Of a stretch of DNA of 64,000 nucleotides, positions 16,308 to 23,882 are shown one piece after another; the first letter of the stretch is position 1, and the number at the start of each line of letters is the position of its first letter. The position numbers were made by a program, and so were the translations under genes. The stretch lies in assembly GCF_016862095.1 (NCBI RefSeq), contig NZ_BOMH01000077.1, forward strand, positions 1 to 64,000. Reading direction: 5' to 3'. Below the pieces are notes generated by a model. That model saw nothing but the letters and a program-made list of their open reading frames with translations. It was not told where the DNA came from and did not search any database. This DNA is from Actinoplanes cyaneus (lineage in GTDB: Bacteria; Actinomycetota; Actinomycetes; Mycobacteriales; Micromonosporaceae).

Positions 16308-16362
16308 GGGCTGGTTCTCATGGGCGTTATGAGGCACGAATAACGCCCATGAGAACCAGCCC
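16308..16362. terminator. Dispersed long palindrome P1 between convergent genes
   Basis: Perfect 23-bp arms (16308-16330 and 16340-16362) flank the 9-nt spacer GAGGCACGA. The arms begin GGGCTGGTTCTCATGG. It sits between the converging Usp and DUF5753 genes. The same core recurs at 60061-60123 and 62966-63022, so this is both a strong bidirectional terminator candidate and a repeat-family member. Confidence 0.85.
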
Positions 16363-16467
16363 GAAGCGTGAGTCGCGGCTGGGGCTCGAGTGGGGACGGG
16401 CTCGCGGGGGTCGGCCAGCACCGGCGGCTCTTCTCCGGGCGCGGAACAGCGGTCGGCGCCGGCCGGG

Positions 16468-17349
16468 TCAGATGCGGCCGGCGTCGAGGTCGTCGAGGAT
16501 GCGCTCGAGGAACTTCGGGGTCTCGGCCGGCGGTTGCGCCTCGATGAACAGGCGGCCGATCGCCGCCGCGTACTGGTCGACCTCTTCGCGCTTCTCCAGG
16601 TAGAGCGCGCTGGTCAGGTGCTCGATGTAGACGACGTCGGGCAGTTCCTCGTGCGGGAACCGCAGGATGCTGAACGCGCCGCCGGCCGCCGCGTGCCCGC
16701 CGGACTCGAACGGGACGATCTGCAGCCGGATGGTGGGCGACTCGCACGCGTGGATCAGCGCGCGGATCTGCTCGCGCAGGACCTCCCGCCCGCCGATCGG
16801 ACGGCGCAGCGCCGCCTCGTCGAGCACCGCCCAGAGCCGCGGCGCGTCCGGGCGCTGCAGCACCTTCTGGCGCTCCATGCGCAGGCTGGCCCGCCGGTCG
16901 ACCTGTGCCGGGTCGCTGTTGCCGAGGCCGAGCCGGATGACCGCGCGGGCGTACGCGTCGGTCTGCAGCAGGCCGGGGATGAACTGGACCTCGTACGTCC
17001 GGATCAGCTCCGCGGCCTGTTCCAGGTCCAGATAGTTCTGGAACCAGCTGCTGAGCACGTCGCCGTAGGAGTGCCACCAGCTCGGCGCGTTCGCCTCCCG
17101 GGTGAGGGTGAGCACCCGGTCGAGCTCGGCCCGGTCGGTGACGCCGTAGAGCCGGAGCAGGTCGACGACGTCGCGCTCCTTGAAACCGACCCGGCCCAGC
17201 TCCATCCGGCTGATCTTGGACTCGGAGGCCCGGATCTCGTAGCCCGCCTGCTCGCGGCTGAGCCCGCTGGCCCGGCGCAGGGCACGCAGGTGCGCGCCGA
17301 CCTGCAGCCGGCGCACGGTCGAGCCACCTGTGTCATGTTCCTCCGCCAA
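16468..17349 (-). CDS. Helix-turn-helix (XRE) regulator with DUF5753
   Basis: A 293-residue protein: an N-terminal XRE-type HTH (about 15-72, LRALRRASGLSREQAGYEIRASESKISRMELGR) and a DUF5753 domain (about 95-285, with LEQAAELIRTYEVQFIPGLL). These proteins are abundant in filamentous actinomycetes and often pair with small DUF397 proteins. No DUF397 gene was found next to this one, so it is an orphan of its type or works on a distant target. The next minus-strand gene upstream, a methyltransferase, ends 47 bp away. Confidence 0.92.
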   Translation of the reverse strand: MAEEHDTGGSTVRRLQVGAHLRALRRASGLSREQAGYEIRASESKISRMELGRVGFKERDVVDLLRLYGVTDRAELDRVLTLTREANAPSWWHSYGDVLSSWFQNYLDLEQAAELIRTYEVQFIPGLLQTDAYARAVIRLGLGNSDPAQVDRRASLRMERQKVLQRPDAPRLWAVLDEAALRRPIGGREVLREQIRALIHACESPTIRLQIVPFESGGHAAAGGAFSILRFPHEELPDVVYIEHLTSALYLEKREEVDQYAAAIGRLFIEAQPPAETPKFLERILDDLDAGRI

Positions 17350-17396
17350 GGAAACCTCCTCGGTGGCAGCCTAGACAGTTGACCGGTGAGAAGCGA

Positions 17397-18179
17397 TCAC
17401 GGCTTCCGGCCGACGCCGCAGAACTGGCTGATCTCGGGCGCGTCGGTCTCCGGGCGCCACCGGGTCACCGACACCACACCGGGCTCGACGAGTTCGAGAC
17501 CCTCGAAGAGCGACGCCATCCGCTCCGGGGTGCGCAGGTGGTACTTCGGGTTCGCCGAGATGTTCCAGATCCGGGTGGCCTCGCGGACCTCCGGGTCGGT
17601 GTCGCTGCCGTCGTACATCGCGAAGTAGCTTCCGGAGGGGAAGCGGGCCAGGATCGAGCCGATGATCTTCTTGGCCTCGTCGTCGGACTCGATGTGACCG
17701 AGAATGCCCATCAGCATCAGCGCGACGGGCTGGTCGAGGTCGAGTGTCTCGGCGGCCTGCGCCAGGATCCGCTCCGGGTCCCGCAGATCCGCGTCGATGT
17801 AGGCGGTCTTGCCCTCCGGGGTGCTGGTCAGCAGCGCGCGGGCGTGGGCGAGCACGAGCGGGTCATTGTCGACATAGACGATCTTCGCGTACGGGTTGGT
17901 GGCCTGAGCGACCTCGTGCGTGTTGTCAGCGGTGGGCAGCCCGGTGCCGATGTCGAGGAACTGGGTCACCCCGGCCTCGCCGGCGAGGTAGCGCACGGCC
18001 CGCACCAGGTACTGCCGGGAGAGCCGGGCGTGGGTGGCGAAGTGCGGCAGGGAGGCGACGATCTGGTCACCGACCGCACGGTCCACTTCGAAGTTGTCCT
18101 TGCCGCCGAGCAGATAGTTCCAGATCCGGGCGGTCTGCGGAACGCTGGTGTCGAGCTTGGGGGTCGAGTCCTCGGTCAC
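17397..18179 (-). CDS. SAM-dependent methyltransferase, DUF574 family
   Basis: A 260-residue DUF574 (Methyltransf_19) protein. The family signature is ARIWNYLLGGKDNFEVDRAVGDQI; the SAM-binding glycine motif is FLDIGTGLPTADNTHEVAQ and the acidic residue following it is in IVYVDNDPLVLAHARALL. Members are numerous in actinomycetes and their substrates are unknown. The GTG at 18179 gives the usual N-terminus (TEDSTPKLDTSVP) and has GAGGA upstream; an ATG at 18257 is possible but has no ribosome site. It lies 88 bp after the rho gene on the same strand. Confidence 0.9.
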   Translation of the reverse strand: MTEDSTPKLDTSVPQTARIWNYLLGGKDNFEVDRAVGDQIVASLPHFATHARLSRQYLVRAVRYLAGEAGVTQFLDIGTGLPTADNTHEVAQATNPYAKIVYVDNDPLVLAHARALLTSTPEGKTAYIDADLRDPERILAQAAETLDLDQPVALMLMGILGHIESDDEAKKIIGSILARFPSGSYFAMYDGSDTDPEVREATRIWNISANPKYHLRTPERMASLFEGLELVEPGVVSVTRWRPETDAPEISQFCGVGRKP

Positions 18180-18266
18180 GCGCACGTCCTCGGGGAAGGG
18201 CGGACCCGGTGTCCGATGTGGATCCGCAGGCGTTCGGTTCGGCGCCAGCATACCCATCCGGGACGG

Positions 18267-19451
18267 TCACGCCAGCGACTGCGCCACCCGGCGAAGGAAT
18301 TCCGCGTTCGACCCGGTCGTGCGCAGCTGGGTCAGCAACTGCTGCATGCCCTCGCGCCGCTCCTGTCCACCGAGCGCGCGGCGCACCTGACCGATCACGG
18401 CCAGCTCTCCCGGGCTCAGCAGCAACTCGTCGTGCCGGGTGCCGCTGGCGCTCAGGTCGATGGCGGGGAAGACCCGCGACTCGGCGAGCGTCCGGTCCAG
18501 CTTGAGCTCGGCGTTGCCGGTGCCCTTGTACTCCTCGAAGATCAGGGTGTCGAGGGCCGACCCATTCTCCACCAGGGCGGTCGCGATGATCGTCAGCGAG
18601 CCACCGTGCTCCAGGTTCCGGGCCGCGCCGAGCAGCCGCTTCGGCGGTTGCAGAGCGGTGCTGTCCAGGCCGCCGGAGAGGGTGCGGCCGCGGCCGGCCG
18701 GCGCGATCAGGTTGTACGCCCGGCCCAGGCGGGTGATCGAGTCGAGCAGCACGACCACGTCCTCACCGAGCTCCGCCAGGCGTTTCGCCCGCTCGATCGC
18801 GAGCTCGGCGACCGCGGTGTGCTCCTGCGGCGGACGGTCGAAGGTGGCCGCGCAGATCTCGGCCTTCGTCGTGCGCCGCCAGTCGGTGACCTCCTCGGGC
18901 CGCTCGTCGACCAGCACCGCCATCAGGTGGCACTCCGGGTGGTTGCGGGTCACGGCGTTGGCGATCTGGTGCAGGACCGTGGTCTTGCCGGCCTTCGGCG
19001 GGGCGACGATCAGGGCGCGCTGCCCTTTCCCGATCGGCATCGCCAGGTCGATCACCCGGGTGGCCGGCACGTCACCGCCGGTCTCCAGGCGCAGCCGCTC
19101 CTGGGGGTAGAGGGCGGTCGCGCCGTAGAAGTCGGGGCGCGGGCCGGGAGTGCGGCCGTTGACCGCGGTGACCTGCAGGTTCACGGGTTTGCCGGGACGG
19201 CTGACGCGGGCGATCCCGGTCACCCGGTCGCCGCGGCGCAGACCCAGCCGACGGACCTCGGCCATGGCCACCGGCAGGTCGTCGGGACCCGGGAGGCAGC
19301 CGTCGGCGCGCAGCCACGCACGGTCGTCGACGACGTCGAGGAGCGCGTCGACCGCGACGGTCTCCTCGGGAGGAAGGGGATCGGATGTGCGTTGCGGTCG
19401 TCTCGACGTACGCAAATCGGATTTCTTGGGTTGAACTTGGACAGCAGTCAT
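18267..19451 (-). CDS. rho: Short transcription termination factor Rho (paralogue)
   Basis: A 394-residue hexameric RNA helicase homologue. An N-terminal basic tail (about 1-25) leads to the RNA-binding cold-shock-like domain (about 35-105, RRGDRVTGIARVSRPGKPVNLQVTAVNG) and the RecA-like ATPase: Walker A APPKAGKTTVLHQIANA, Walker B DVVVLLDSITRLGRAYN, plus GGLDSTALQPPKRLLGAARNLE. AAGGAGAG precedes the ATG. The housekeeping Rho of high-GC actinomycetes is usually 600-700 residues with a long Arg/Asp-rich insertion; this one lacks it and the helix bundle before the RNA-binding domain is short, so it is likely a second copy. Confidence 0.9.
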   Translation of the reverse strand: MTAVQVQPKKSDLRTSRRPQRTSDPLPPEETVAVDALLDVVDDRAWLRADGCLPGPDDLPVAMAEVRRLGLRRGDRVTGIARVSRPGKPVNLQVTAVNGRTPGPRPDFYGATALYPQERLRLETGGDVPATRVIDLAMPIGKGQRALIVAPPKAGKTTVLHQIANAVTRNHPECHLMAVLVDERPEEVTDWRRTTKAEICAATFDRPPQEHTAVAELAIERAKRLAELGEDVVVLLDSITRLGRAYNLIAPAGRGRTLSGGLDSTALQPPKRLLGAARNLEHGGSLTIIATALVENGSALDTLIFEEYKGTGNAELKLDRTLAESRVFPAIDLSASGTRHDELLLSPGELAVIGQVRRALGGQERREGMQQLLTQLRTTGSNAEFLRRVAQSLA

Positions 19452-19646
19452 GGGGAACTCTCCTTGAACGGGCGCGCAACGGGCCCGAGGAAAAGTGGTG
19501 ACAGCGCACAGGAAGCGCGTCGTGAGAAGTGGAACGACCCGGGCGGGGAATGCCACCGGCATCCGGGATGAGCCCACCGTAGCACTGTTCGCGGATCCGG
19601 CCCAGTAGGGCAGGATGGACGTCACAGCTCGCGGGGAGGGAACGCC

Positions 19647-20057
19647 ATGCCACTGTTGCGCCGGGTCATCGGGTCGGTGCTGCGCCGGGTGCGCCAGCGC
19701 CAGGGCCGCACGCTGAAAGAGGTCGCCACGGCGGCCGGCGTGTCGCTGCCCTACCTGTCGGAGGTGGAACGCGGCACGAAGGAGGCGTCGTCGGAGATCC
19801 TGGCGGCGATCTGCCGGGCGCTCGGGCTGCCGATGCCCGACCTGCTCGACCTGGTCCGCGAGGAGATGCTGCGCCAGGCCGCCCCGATCGTGGCCGCTCG
19901 CCGGGCCGTCCCGGTCGCGCGGATCAGCGCACCGGTCCGATCCCGGACGCCGGGGGCCACCTGCTCGGTGCTGCGCCTGCGCCCGTCGGCCGGTGGCCGG
20001 CCGCGCACCCGCCTGACCTGTGCGCGCCGCCCAGCACACTTCACCGTGACGGCCTGA
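19647..20057 (+). CDS. ClgR-like helix-turn-helix regulator
   Basis: A 136-residue XRE-type regulator. The N-terminal 75 residues (LLRRVIGSVLRRVRQRQGRTLKEVATAAGVSLPYLSEVERGTKEASSEILAAICRALGL) closely resemble ClgR/ClpR-type regulators, which activate clp protease genes. The C-terminal half is Arg/Ala-rich and unlike ClgR, so it may be a paralogue with its own targets. It is divergent from rho with a 195-bp gap. The stop lies three bases before the stop of the converging L,D-transpeptidase gene, without a terminator between. Confidence 0.85.
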   Translation: MPLLRRVIGSVLRRVRQRQGRTLKEVATAAGVSLPYLSEVERGTKEASSEILAAICRALGLPMPDLLDLVREEMLRQAAPIVAARRAVPVARISAPVRSRTPGATCSVLRLRPSAGGRPRTRLTCARRPAHFTVTA

Positions 20058-20060
20058 CCG

Positions 20061-20930
20061 TTACGCGAGGACCGTCAGCGGCGTCCCGGCTCCGACCTCG
20101 GCGACCAGCTTCTGCTGCGCGGGGCCGGGCATCCGCAGGCACCCGTTCGACACGTTGTGCCCGAAAACGCTGCTCTTGTACCACGCGTGGATGCCGGTGT
20201 GCGCGAGCTGGAACGCCTCGGACATCTTCTCCGGCTCCTCCGGGATCGAGCCGAGCACCAGCGCGTCCATGTTCAGGTAGATGTCGCCGCGCATCCGGGT
20301 CGTGCCCATCACATACGTCCGGCCGACCGGCGTCGGCGTCGCCGTCGAGCCGATCGCGACCGTCCAGCGCTGCTGCTCCTTGCCGTCGCGCAGCCAGGTC
20401 AGCGTGCGCTCGGAGAGGTCGGCGATCAACTGGTCGCGCAGCGTCTCGGTGGTGTAGCCGCCCGGCGGCACCCAGCCGATCCGCCGGTTCGCCGAGGGCG
20501 CCAGCACGGCGACCCAGCCGTCGCGCTGCTCGACGATCGGCACGACAGTGCGCAGCCCGCTGATCGACGACGGGAGGAAGGCGCGCGGCTTGCCGCCCGG
20601 CGCGTCGTAGAGCGCCACCTTCTTCTCCGGGTGCAGGCCCTGCGTCACGGCGGCCGTCGACTTGACCTCCGGGTCGGCGGGCAGCCCCGACGGGCCCGCC
20701 GCATACGTGATCACGGGCAGGTCGGCGGGCGGTTTCGCGGCCGGCGGAGTGGTCGCGGGCACGCTCGGCGGCGGCGTCGTCGCGGCGGCCGACGACACGA
20801 CCGGGGTGACCCACTGGCCGGCGGTCGCGTCCGCCTCACCGTCCTGGGTGAGGACGACAGCGGCGCCGGCGGAGAGGGCCACCGCGGCGGCCGCGGAGAT
20901 CAGGTAGACACGAGTCCGGGGGCTGGACAT
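20061..20930 (-). CDS. L,D-transpeptidase (YkuD family)
   Basis: A 289-residue exported protein. A signal or anchor segment (about 8-28) is followed by a Pro/Thr/Ala linker (to about 70), an SH3-like region (about 95-160, GWVAVLAPSANRRIGWVP), and a YkuD domain. The active-site motif is GIHAWYKSSVFGHNVSNGCLRM with nucleophile Cys264 and His248/His258 nearby. It forms 3-3 peptidoglycan cross-links outside the membrane. Monocistronic; a palindrome (20971-20992) lies upstream, shared with the divergent oxidoreductase. Confidence 0.92.
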   Translation of the reverse strand: MSSPRTRVYLISAAAAVALSAGAAVVLTQDGEADATAGQWVTPVVSSAAATTPPPSVPATTPPAAKPPADLPVITYAAGPSGLPADPEVKSTAAVTQGLHPEKKVALYDAPGGKPRAFLPSSISGLRTVVPIVEQRDGWVAVLAPSANRRIGWVPPGGYTTETLRDQLIADLSERTLTWLRDGKEQQRWTVAIGSTATPTPVGRTYVMGTTRMRGDIYLNMDALVLGSIPEEPEKMSEAFQLAHTGIHAWYKSSVFGHNVSNGCLRMPGPAQQKLVAEVGAGTPLTVLA

Positions 20931-20970
20931 CGGCCCAGACTAACCACCCCCGGAACAATGTGAAGGATCT

Positions 20971-20992
20971 TGTGAACAGAGAGTGGTTCACA
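20971..20992. promoter_or_regulatory. Palindrome TGTGAAC-N8-GTTCACA
   Basis: A perfect 7-bp inverted repeat in the 83-bp gap between the divergent L,D-transpeptidase and flavin oxidoreductase genes, 40 bp and 21 bp from their starts. The form suits a dimeric repressor; none is encoded beside it. Confidence 0.55.
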
Positions 20993-21013
20993 TCTCCGGG
21001 ATAGGGTGCTGGC

Positions 21014-22030
21014 ATGCTGCGCAAGCTGGGATTTCTCACCATCGGCCTGTTCGACGAGGCGGACCCGCGCCGTGGCCACGAGTCCACGCTCGAGATCATC
21101 GAGCTGGGGGAGCGGCTCGGTTTCGACAGCGCGTGGCTGCGCCACCGGCACCTGCAGTTCGGCATCTCGTCGCCGGTCGCCGTGCTCGCCGCCGCCTCGC
21201 AGCGCACCAGCCGCATCGAGCTGGGCACCGCGGTCATCCCGCTCGGCTGGGAGAACCCGCTGCGTCTCGCCGAGGACCTGGCCACCGTCGACCTGCTCAG
21301 CGGCGGGCGGCTCAACCCCGGCATCAGCGTCGGCCCGCCGATGAACTACGACCGCGTCAAGGACGCGCTCTACCCCGGGACCGGCGATGCGGAAGACTTC
21401 AGCTACGACCGGGTCGAGAGGCTGCTTGCTTGCGTACGCGGTGAGCCCGTCACCGACTTCGCCGGCGCCATCGGCTTCGAGCAGTTCTCCGACCGCGTCC
21501 AGCCGCACTCGCCGGGTCTCGCCTCGCGCCTCTGGTACGGCGGCGGCTCCCTGCGATCCGCGCAGTGGGCCGGGGAGCACGGCATGAACTTCCTGACCAG
21601 CAGTGTCGTGAAAGCCGAGGAGTCGGAGGACTTCGCCGAGATCCAGCTCTCCCACGTGCGGGCCTTCCGCGCCGCCCACCCGGACGGTGACCGCGCCCGC
21701 GTCTCGCAGGGACTCGTGGTGATCCCGACGGACTCGGCGTCGCCTGCCCAGCGTCAGAGATATTTCGCGTACGCCGAGCAGCGCACCCCGCGTACCACCT
21801 CGCCGCAGGGGCCGGCCCGGATGATGTTCGCCCCGGACATCGTCGGCACGTCGGAGGAGATCGCTACGCGGTTGTCGGAGCACGTGGCGTTCCGGGAGAT
21901 CGACGAGGTGGCGTTCGCCCTGCCGTTCACCTTCGAGCACGACGACTACGTCCAGATCCTCACCGACATGGCGACCCACCTGGGCCCGGCCCTCGGCTGG
22001 AAGCCCGCGGACCCGCCCGCCGCAGCCTGA
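21014..22030 (+). CDS. LLM-class flavin-dependent oxidoreductase
   Basis: A 338-residue bacterial-luciferase-like enzyme with the TIM-barrel pattern: N-terminal LGFLTIGLFD, SPVAVLAAASQRTSRIELGTAVIPLGWENPLRLAEDLATVDLLSGGR (the family core), and SHVRAFRAAHP/GTSEEIATRLSEH near the C-terminus. Such enzymes use FMNH2 or F420H2 to oxidise small molecules. The ATG at 21014 is the first start of the conserved domain. Monocistronic, followed by a hairpin. The substrate and cofactor cannot be told from sequence alone. Confidence 0.9.
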   Translation: MLRKLGFLTIGLFDEADPRRGHESTLEIIELGERLGFDSAWLRHRHLQFGISSPVAVLAAASQRTSRIELGTAVIPLGWENPLRLAEDLATVDLLSGGRLNPGISVGPPMNYDRVKDALYPGTGDAEDFSYDRVERLLACVRGEPVTDFAGAIGFEQFSDRVQPHSPGLASRLWYGGGSLRSAQWAGEHGMNFLTSSVVKAEESEDFAEIQLSHVRAFRAAHPDGDRARVSQGLVVIPTDSASPAQRQRYFAYAEQRTPRTTSPQGPARMMFAPDIVGTSEEIATRLSEHVAFREIDEVAFALPFTFEHDDYVQILTDMATHLGPALGWKPADPPAAA

Positions 22031-22107
22031 TCGCCGGCGCGCCGGTCGTCGCGTGCAGTCCGTCCCGCGAAGCTGCGTGCCCGTCCGGCCTGCGTGCCCG
22101 CCCCGGC

Positions 22108-22154
22108 TCGCGGGGCAGGCCCGGGCCGCGAGCGTGCCCGTGCCTGCCCCGCGA
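22108..22154. terminator. Hairpin between convergent genes
   Basis: TCGCGGGGCAGGC (22108-22120) pairs perfectly with 22142-22154. The rest of the 22031-22304 gap is GC-rich with short GTGCCCG/GGCTCGC repeats and no gene. Confidence 0.65.
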
Positions 22155-22304
22155 ACGTGCCTGGGCCGGCCCGGCTCGCGAGCCCGCTCGGGTCCGGCCA
22201 GCGACGCGGCGGCGGGTGTCCAGCCGGGAGCGGGAGCGCGCGGCGACCTGAAGTGGCGGCCGGCTCGCGGCCTTCGCGGGCGGGATGTCCTGACGGGCGG
22301 GCCT

Positions 22305-23180
22305 CTAGGGTTTCCGCATCCAGGCGCGGGTGCCGAACGACGCGCACGAGCGGCTCGCGACCGCGGCGGCCTCGTCGAGGGACTCGGCGAAGGTGTCGTC
22401 GGTGAGCGGCCAGCGGCGGGCGACTGCGCTGGTCAGGGCGCCGTGGAGGACGTCGCCGGCGCCGAGGGTGTCGACGACCTTCGTCGACGGGACCGGTTGA
22501 GGGCGGAGATCGCCACCGGTCCAGCGCAGGATCGGAGCGGGGCCCTGGCTGATCGCGATCCAGCGGACGCCGTGCGCGGCGAGGAACGCCGGCACGTCGG
22601 TGACGCCGGGCGGCCGGAAGTCGGCGGAGCAGACGACGACGTCGAGCAGGGGCAGAAGCGACGGGGTCACGGGTTTCCAGCTGCCGGCGTCGAGAAGCGT
22701 GGGAATGCCGAGGCGGCGGGCTTCGCGCAGGACCGCGGCGGCGATCTCCGGGTAGTGGCCGTCGACCTGGACGGCCTGGGCCCCCGCGAGCAGCGAGAGA
22801 TCCGGAGTGGACAGAGTGCGAGCGGCGCCGTTGGTGGAGACCACCGCGCGATTGCCGGTGCCGGCGCTGACGACGATGCTGGAGACGGACGGCGGGCCGT
22901 CGTCGTCCGCGGCCAGATCGATCAGCTTCACGCCTGAAGAGGCCAGGTCGGCGTGGATGCCCGCGGCCAGGGGGTGCCGGCCGACGGCGGTCAGCAGCGT
23001 CGCGGAGGCGCCGAGGCAGGCGGCGGTGACGGCGGCGTTCGTGGCCGGGCCGCCCGCCGCGACGGTCTGATCGAGGGCGGTCACCTTCTCGTTGTCGGCG
23101 GGGTAGGACGCGACGAGTTGAAGGATGTCCAGAGTGCACAGCCCGGCGAAGACGAGCCTGACTCTGTCGCTGAGCGTCAT
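22305..23180 (-). CDS. PfkB-family carbohydrate kinase
   Basis: A 291-residue ribokinase-superfamily kinase. The first signature is in AAGGPATNAAVTAACLGA and the second, with the catalytic Asp, is DTLGAGDVLHGAL. Members phosphorylate sugars or nucleosides; the substrate here is not evident. The start overlaps the upstream TetR stop by four bases (ATGA, 23177-23180), so the two are co-translated, which is unusual for a kinase and a fatty-acid-type regulator. Confidence 0.9.
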   Translation of the reverse strand: MTLSDRVRLVFAGLCTLDILQLVASYPADNEKVTALDQTVAAGGPATNAAVTAACLGASATLLTAVGRHPLAAGIHADLASSGVKLIDLAADDDGPPSVSSIVVSAGTGNRAVVSTNGAARTLSTPDLSLLAGAQAVQVDGHYPEIAAAVLREARRLGIPTLLDAGSWKPVTPSLLPLLDVVVCSADFRPPGVTDVPAFLAAHGVRWIAISQGPAPILRWTGGDLRPQPVPSTKVVDTLGAGDVLHGALTSAVARRWPLTDDTFAESLDEAAAVASRSCASFGTRAWMRKP

Positions 23181-23794
23181 GCGGCGAGGCGGGCGGCGAG
23201 GCCGTCGACGAAGGTGAGCAGGGCGAACTCGAAGCTGTCGCGGTCGACCTCGTCGGCGTGCTCGCGCAGGCGGTGGGCGTCGCCGAGCGCGGGGTAGCGG
23301 TCCAGGTAGACCTGCACGTCGTCGACGAAGCCGCGCGAGAACGAGCCCATCGCGGCGCCGACGACCAGGTACTTCGTCGAGGCGCCGATCATGGTGGCGT
23401 CGCGCGGGGACCAGCCGGCGGCGACCAGGCCACCGTGCACGGCGTCGGCGCGGCGCAGCGAGGCGTCGCGCTGGCCGGGGCCGCGGGCCAGGAACGGCAC
23501 GATGTTCGGGTGCTCGGCGAGCGCCGCGCGGTAGGAGCGGGCCCAGCCGAGCAGGCCTTCGCGCCAGCCCTTGGCGAACGCGTCGACCTCGACCTTCTCC
23601 ATGATCTCGCCGGCCACGTCGTCGAGCAGGTGCTCCTTGGTGGGGTAGTGGAAGTAGAGCGCGGGGGCGCTGACCGACAGCGCGGTCGCGAGCTTGCGCA
23701 TGCTCAGGCCGTCCAGCCCGTCCCGGTCGATGATCTCCAGCGCGGCCGCGCGGATGCCGGCCCGGCTGAGCAGTGGAGTCGTCGGCCGCGGCAT
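23177..23794 (-). CDS. TetR-family transcriptional regulator
   Basis: A 205-residue regulator. The N-terminal TetR HTH (about 10-58) reads LEIIDRDGLDGLSMRKLATALSVSAPALYFHYPTKEHLLD. The C-terminal ligand domain resembles the TetR_C classes with GWREGLLGWARSYRAALAEHP. It is divergent from the acyl-CoA dehydrogenase operon with an 88-bp gap that holds two palindromes, so it probably represses that operon and itself, with an acyl-CoA as likely inducer (inference). It is translationally coupled to the downstream PfkB kinase. Confidence 0.92.
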   Translation of the reverse strand: MPRPTTPLLSRAGIRAAALEIIDRDGLDGLSMRKLATALSVSAPALYFHYPTKEHLLDDVAGEIMEKVEVDAFAKGWREGLLGWARSYRAALAEHPNIVPFLARGPGQRDASLRRADAVHGGLVAAGWSPRDATMIGASTKYLVVGAAMGSFSRGFVDDVQVYLDRYPALGDAHRLREHADEVDRDSFEFALLTFVDGLAARLAA

Positions 23795-23808
23795 CCGTTC
23801 ATCCCCTA

Positions 23809-23841
23809 AGCGTTGTGATGACTAACGCTGTTAAGTTAACA
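23809..23841. promoter_or_regulatory. TetR operator region with two palindromes
   Basis: AGCGTT-N9-AACGCT (23809-23829) is followed directly by TGTTAAGTTAACA (23829-23841), an odd palindrome. A further AGCGTT half-site lies at 23860. All sit between the divergent TetR (start 23794) and acyl-CoA dehydrogenase (start 23883) genes, where a repressor would cover both promoters. Confidence 0.75.
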
Positions 23842-23882
23842 TGGCCGCTGAAACCTGACAGCGTTCAATTTAGGAGCCGGCC

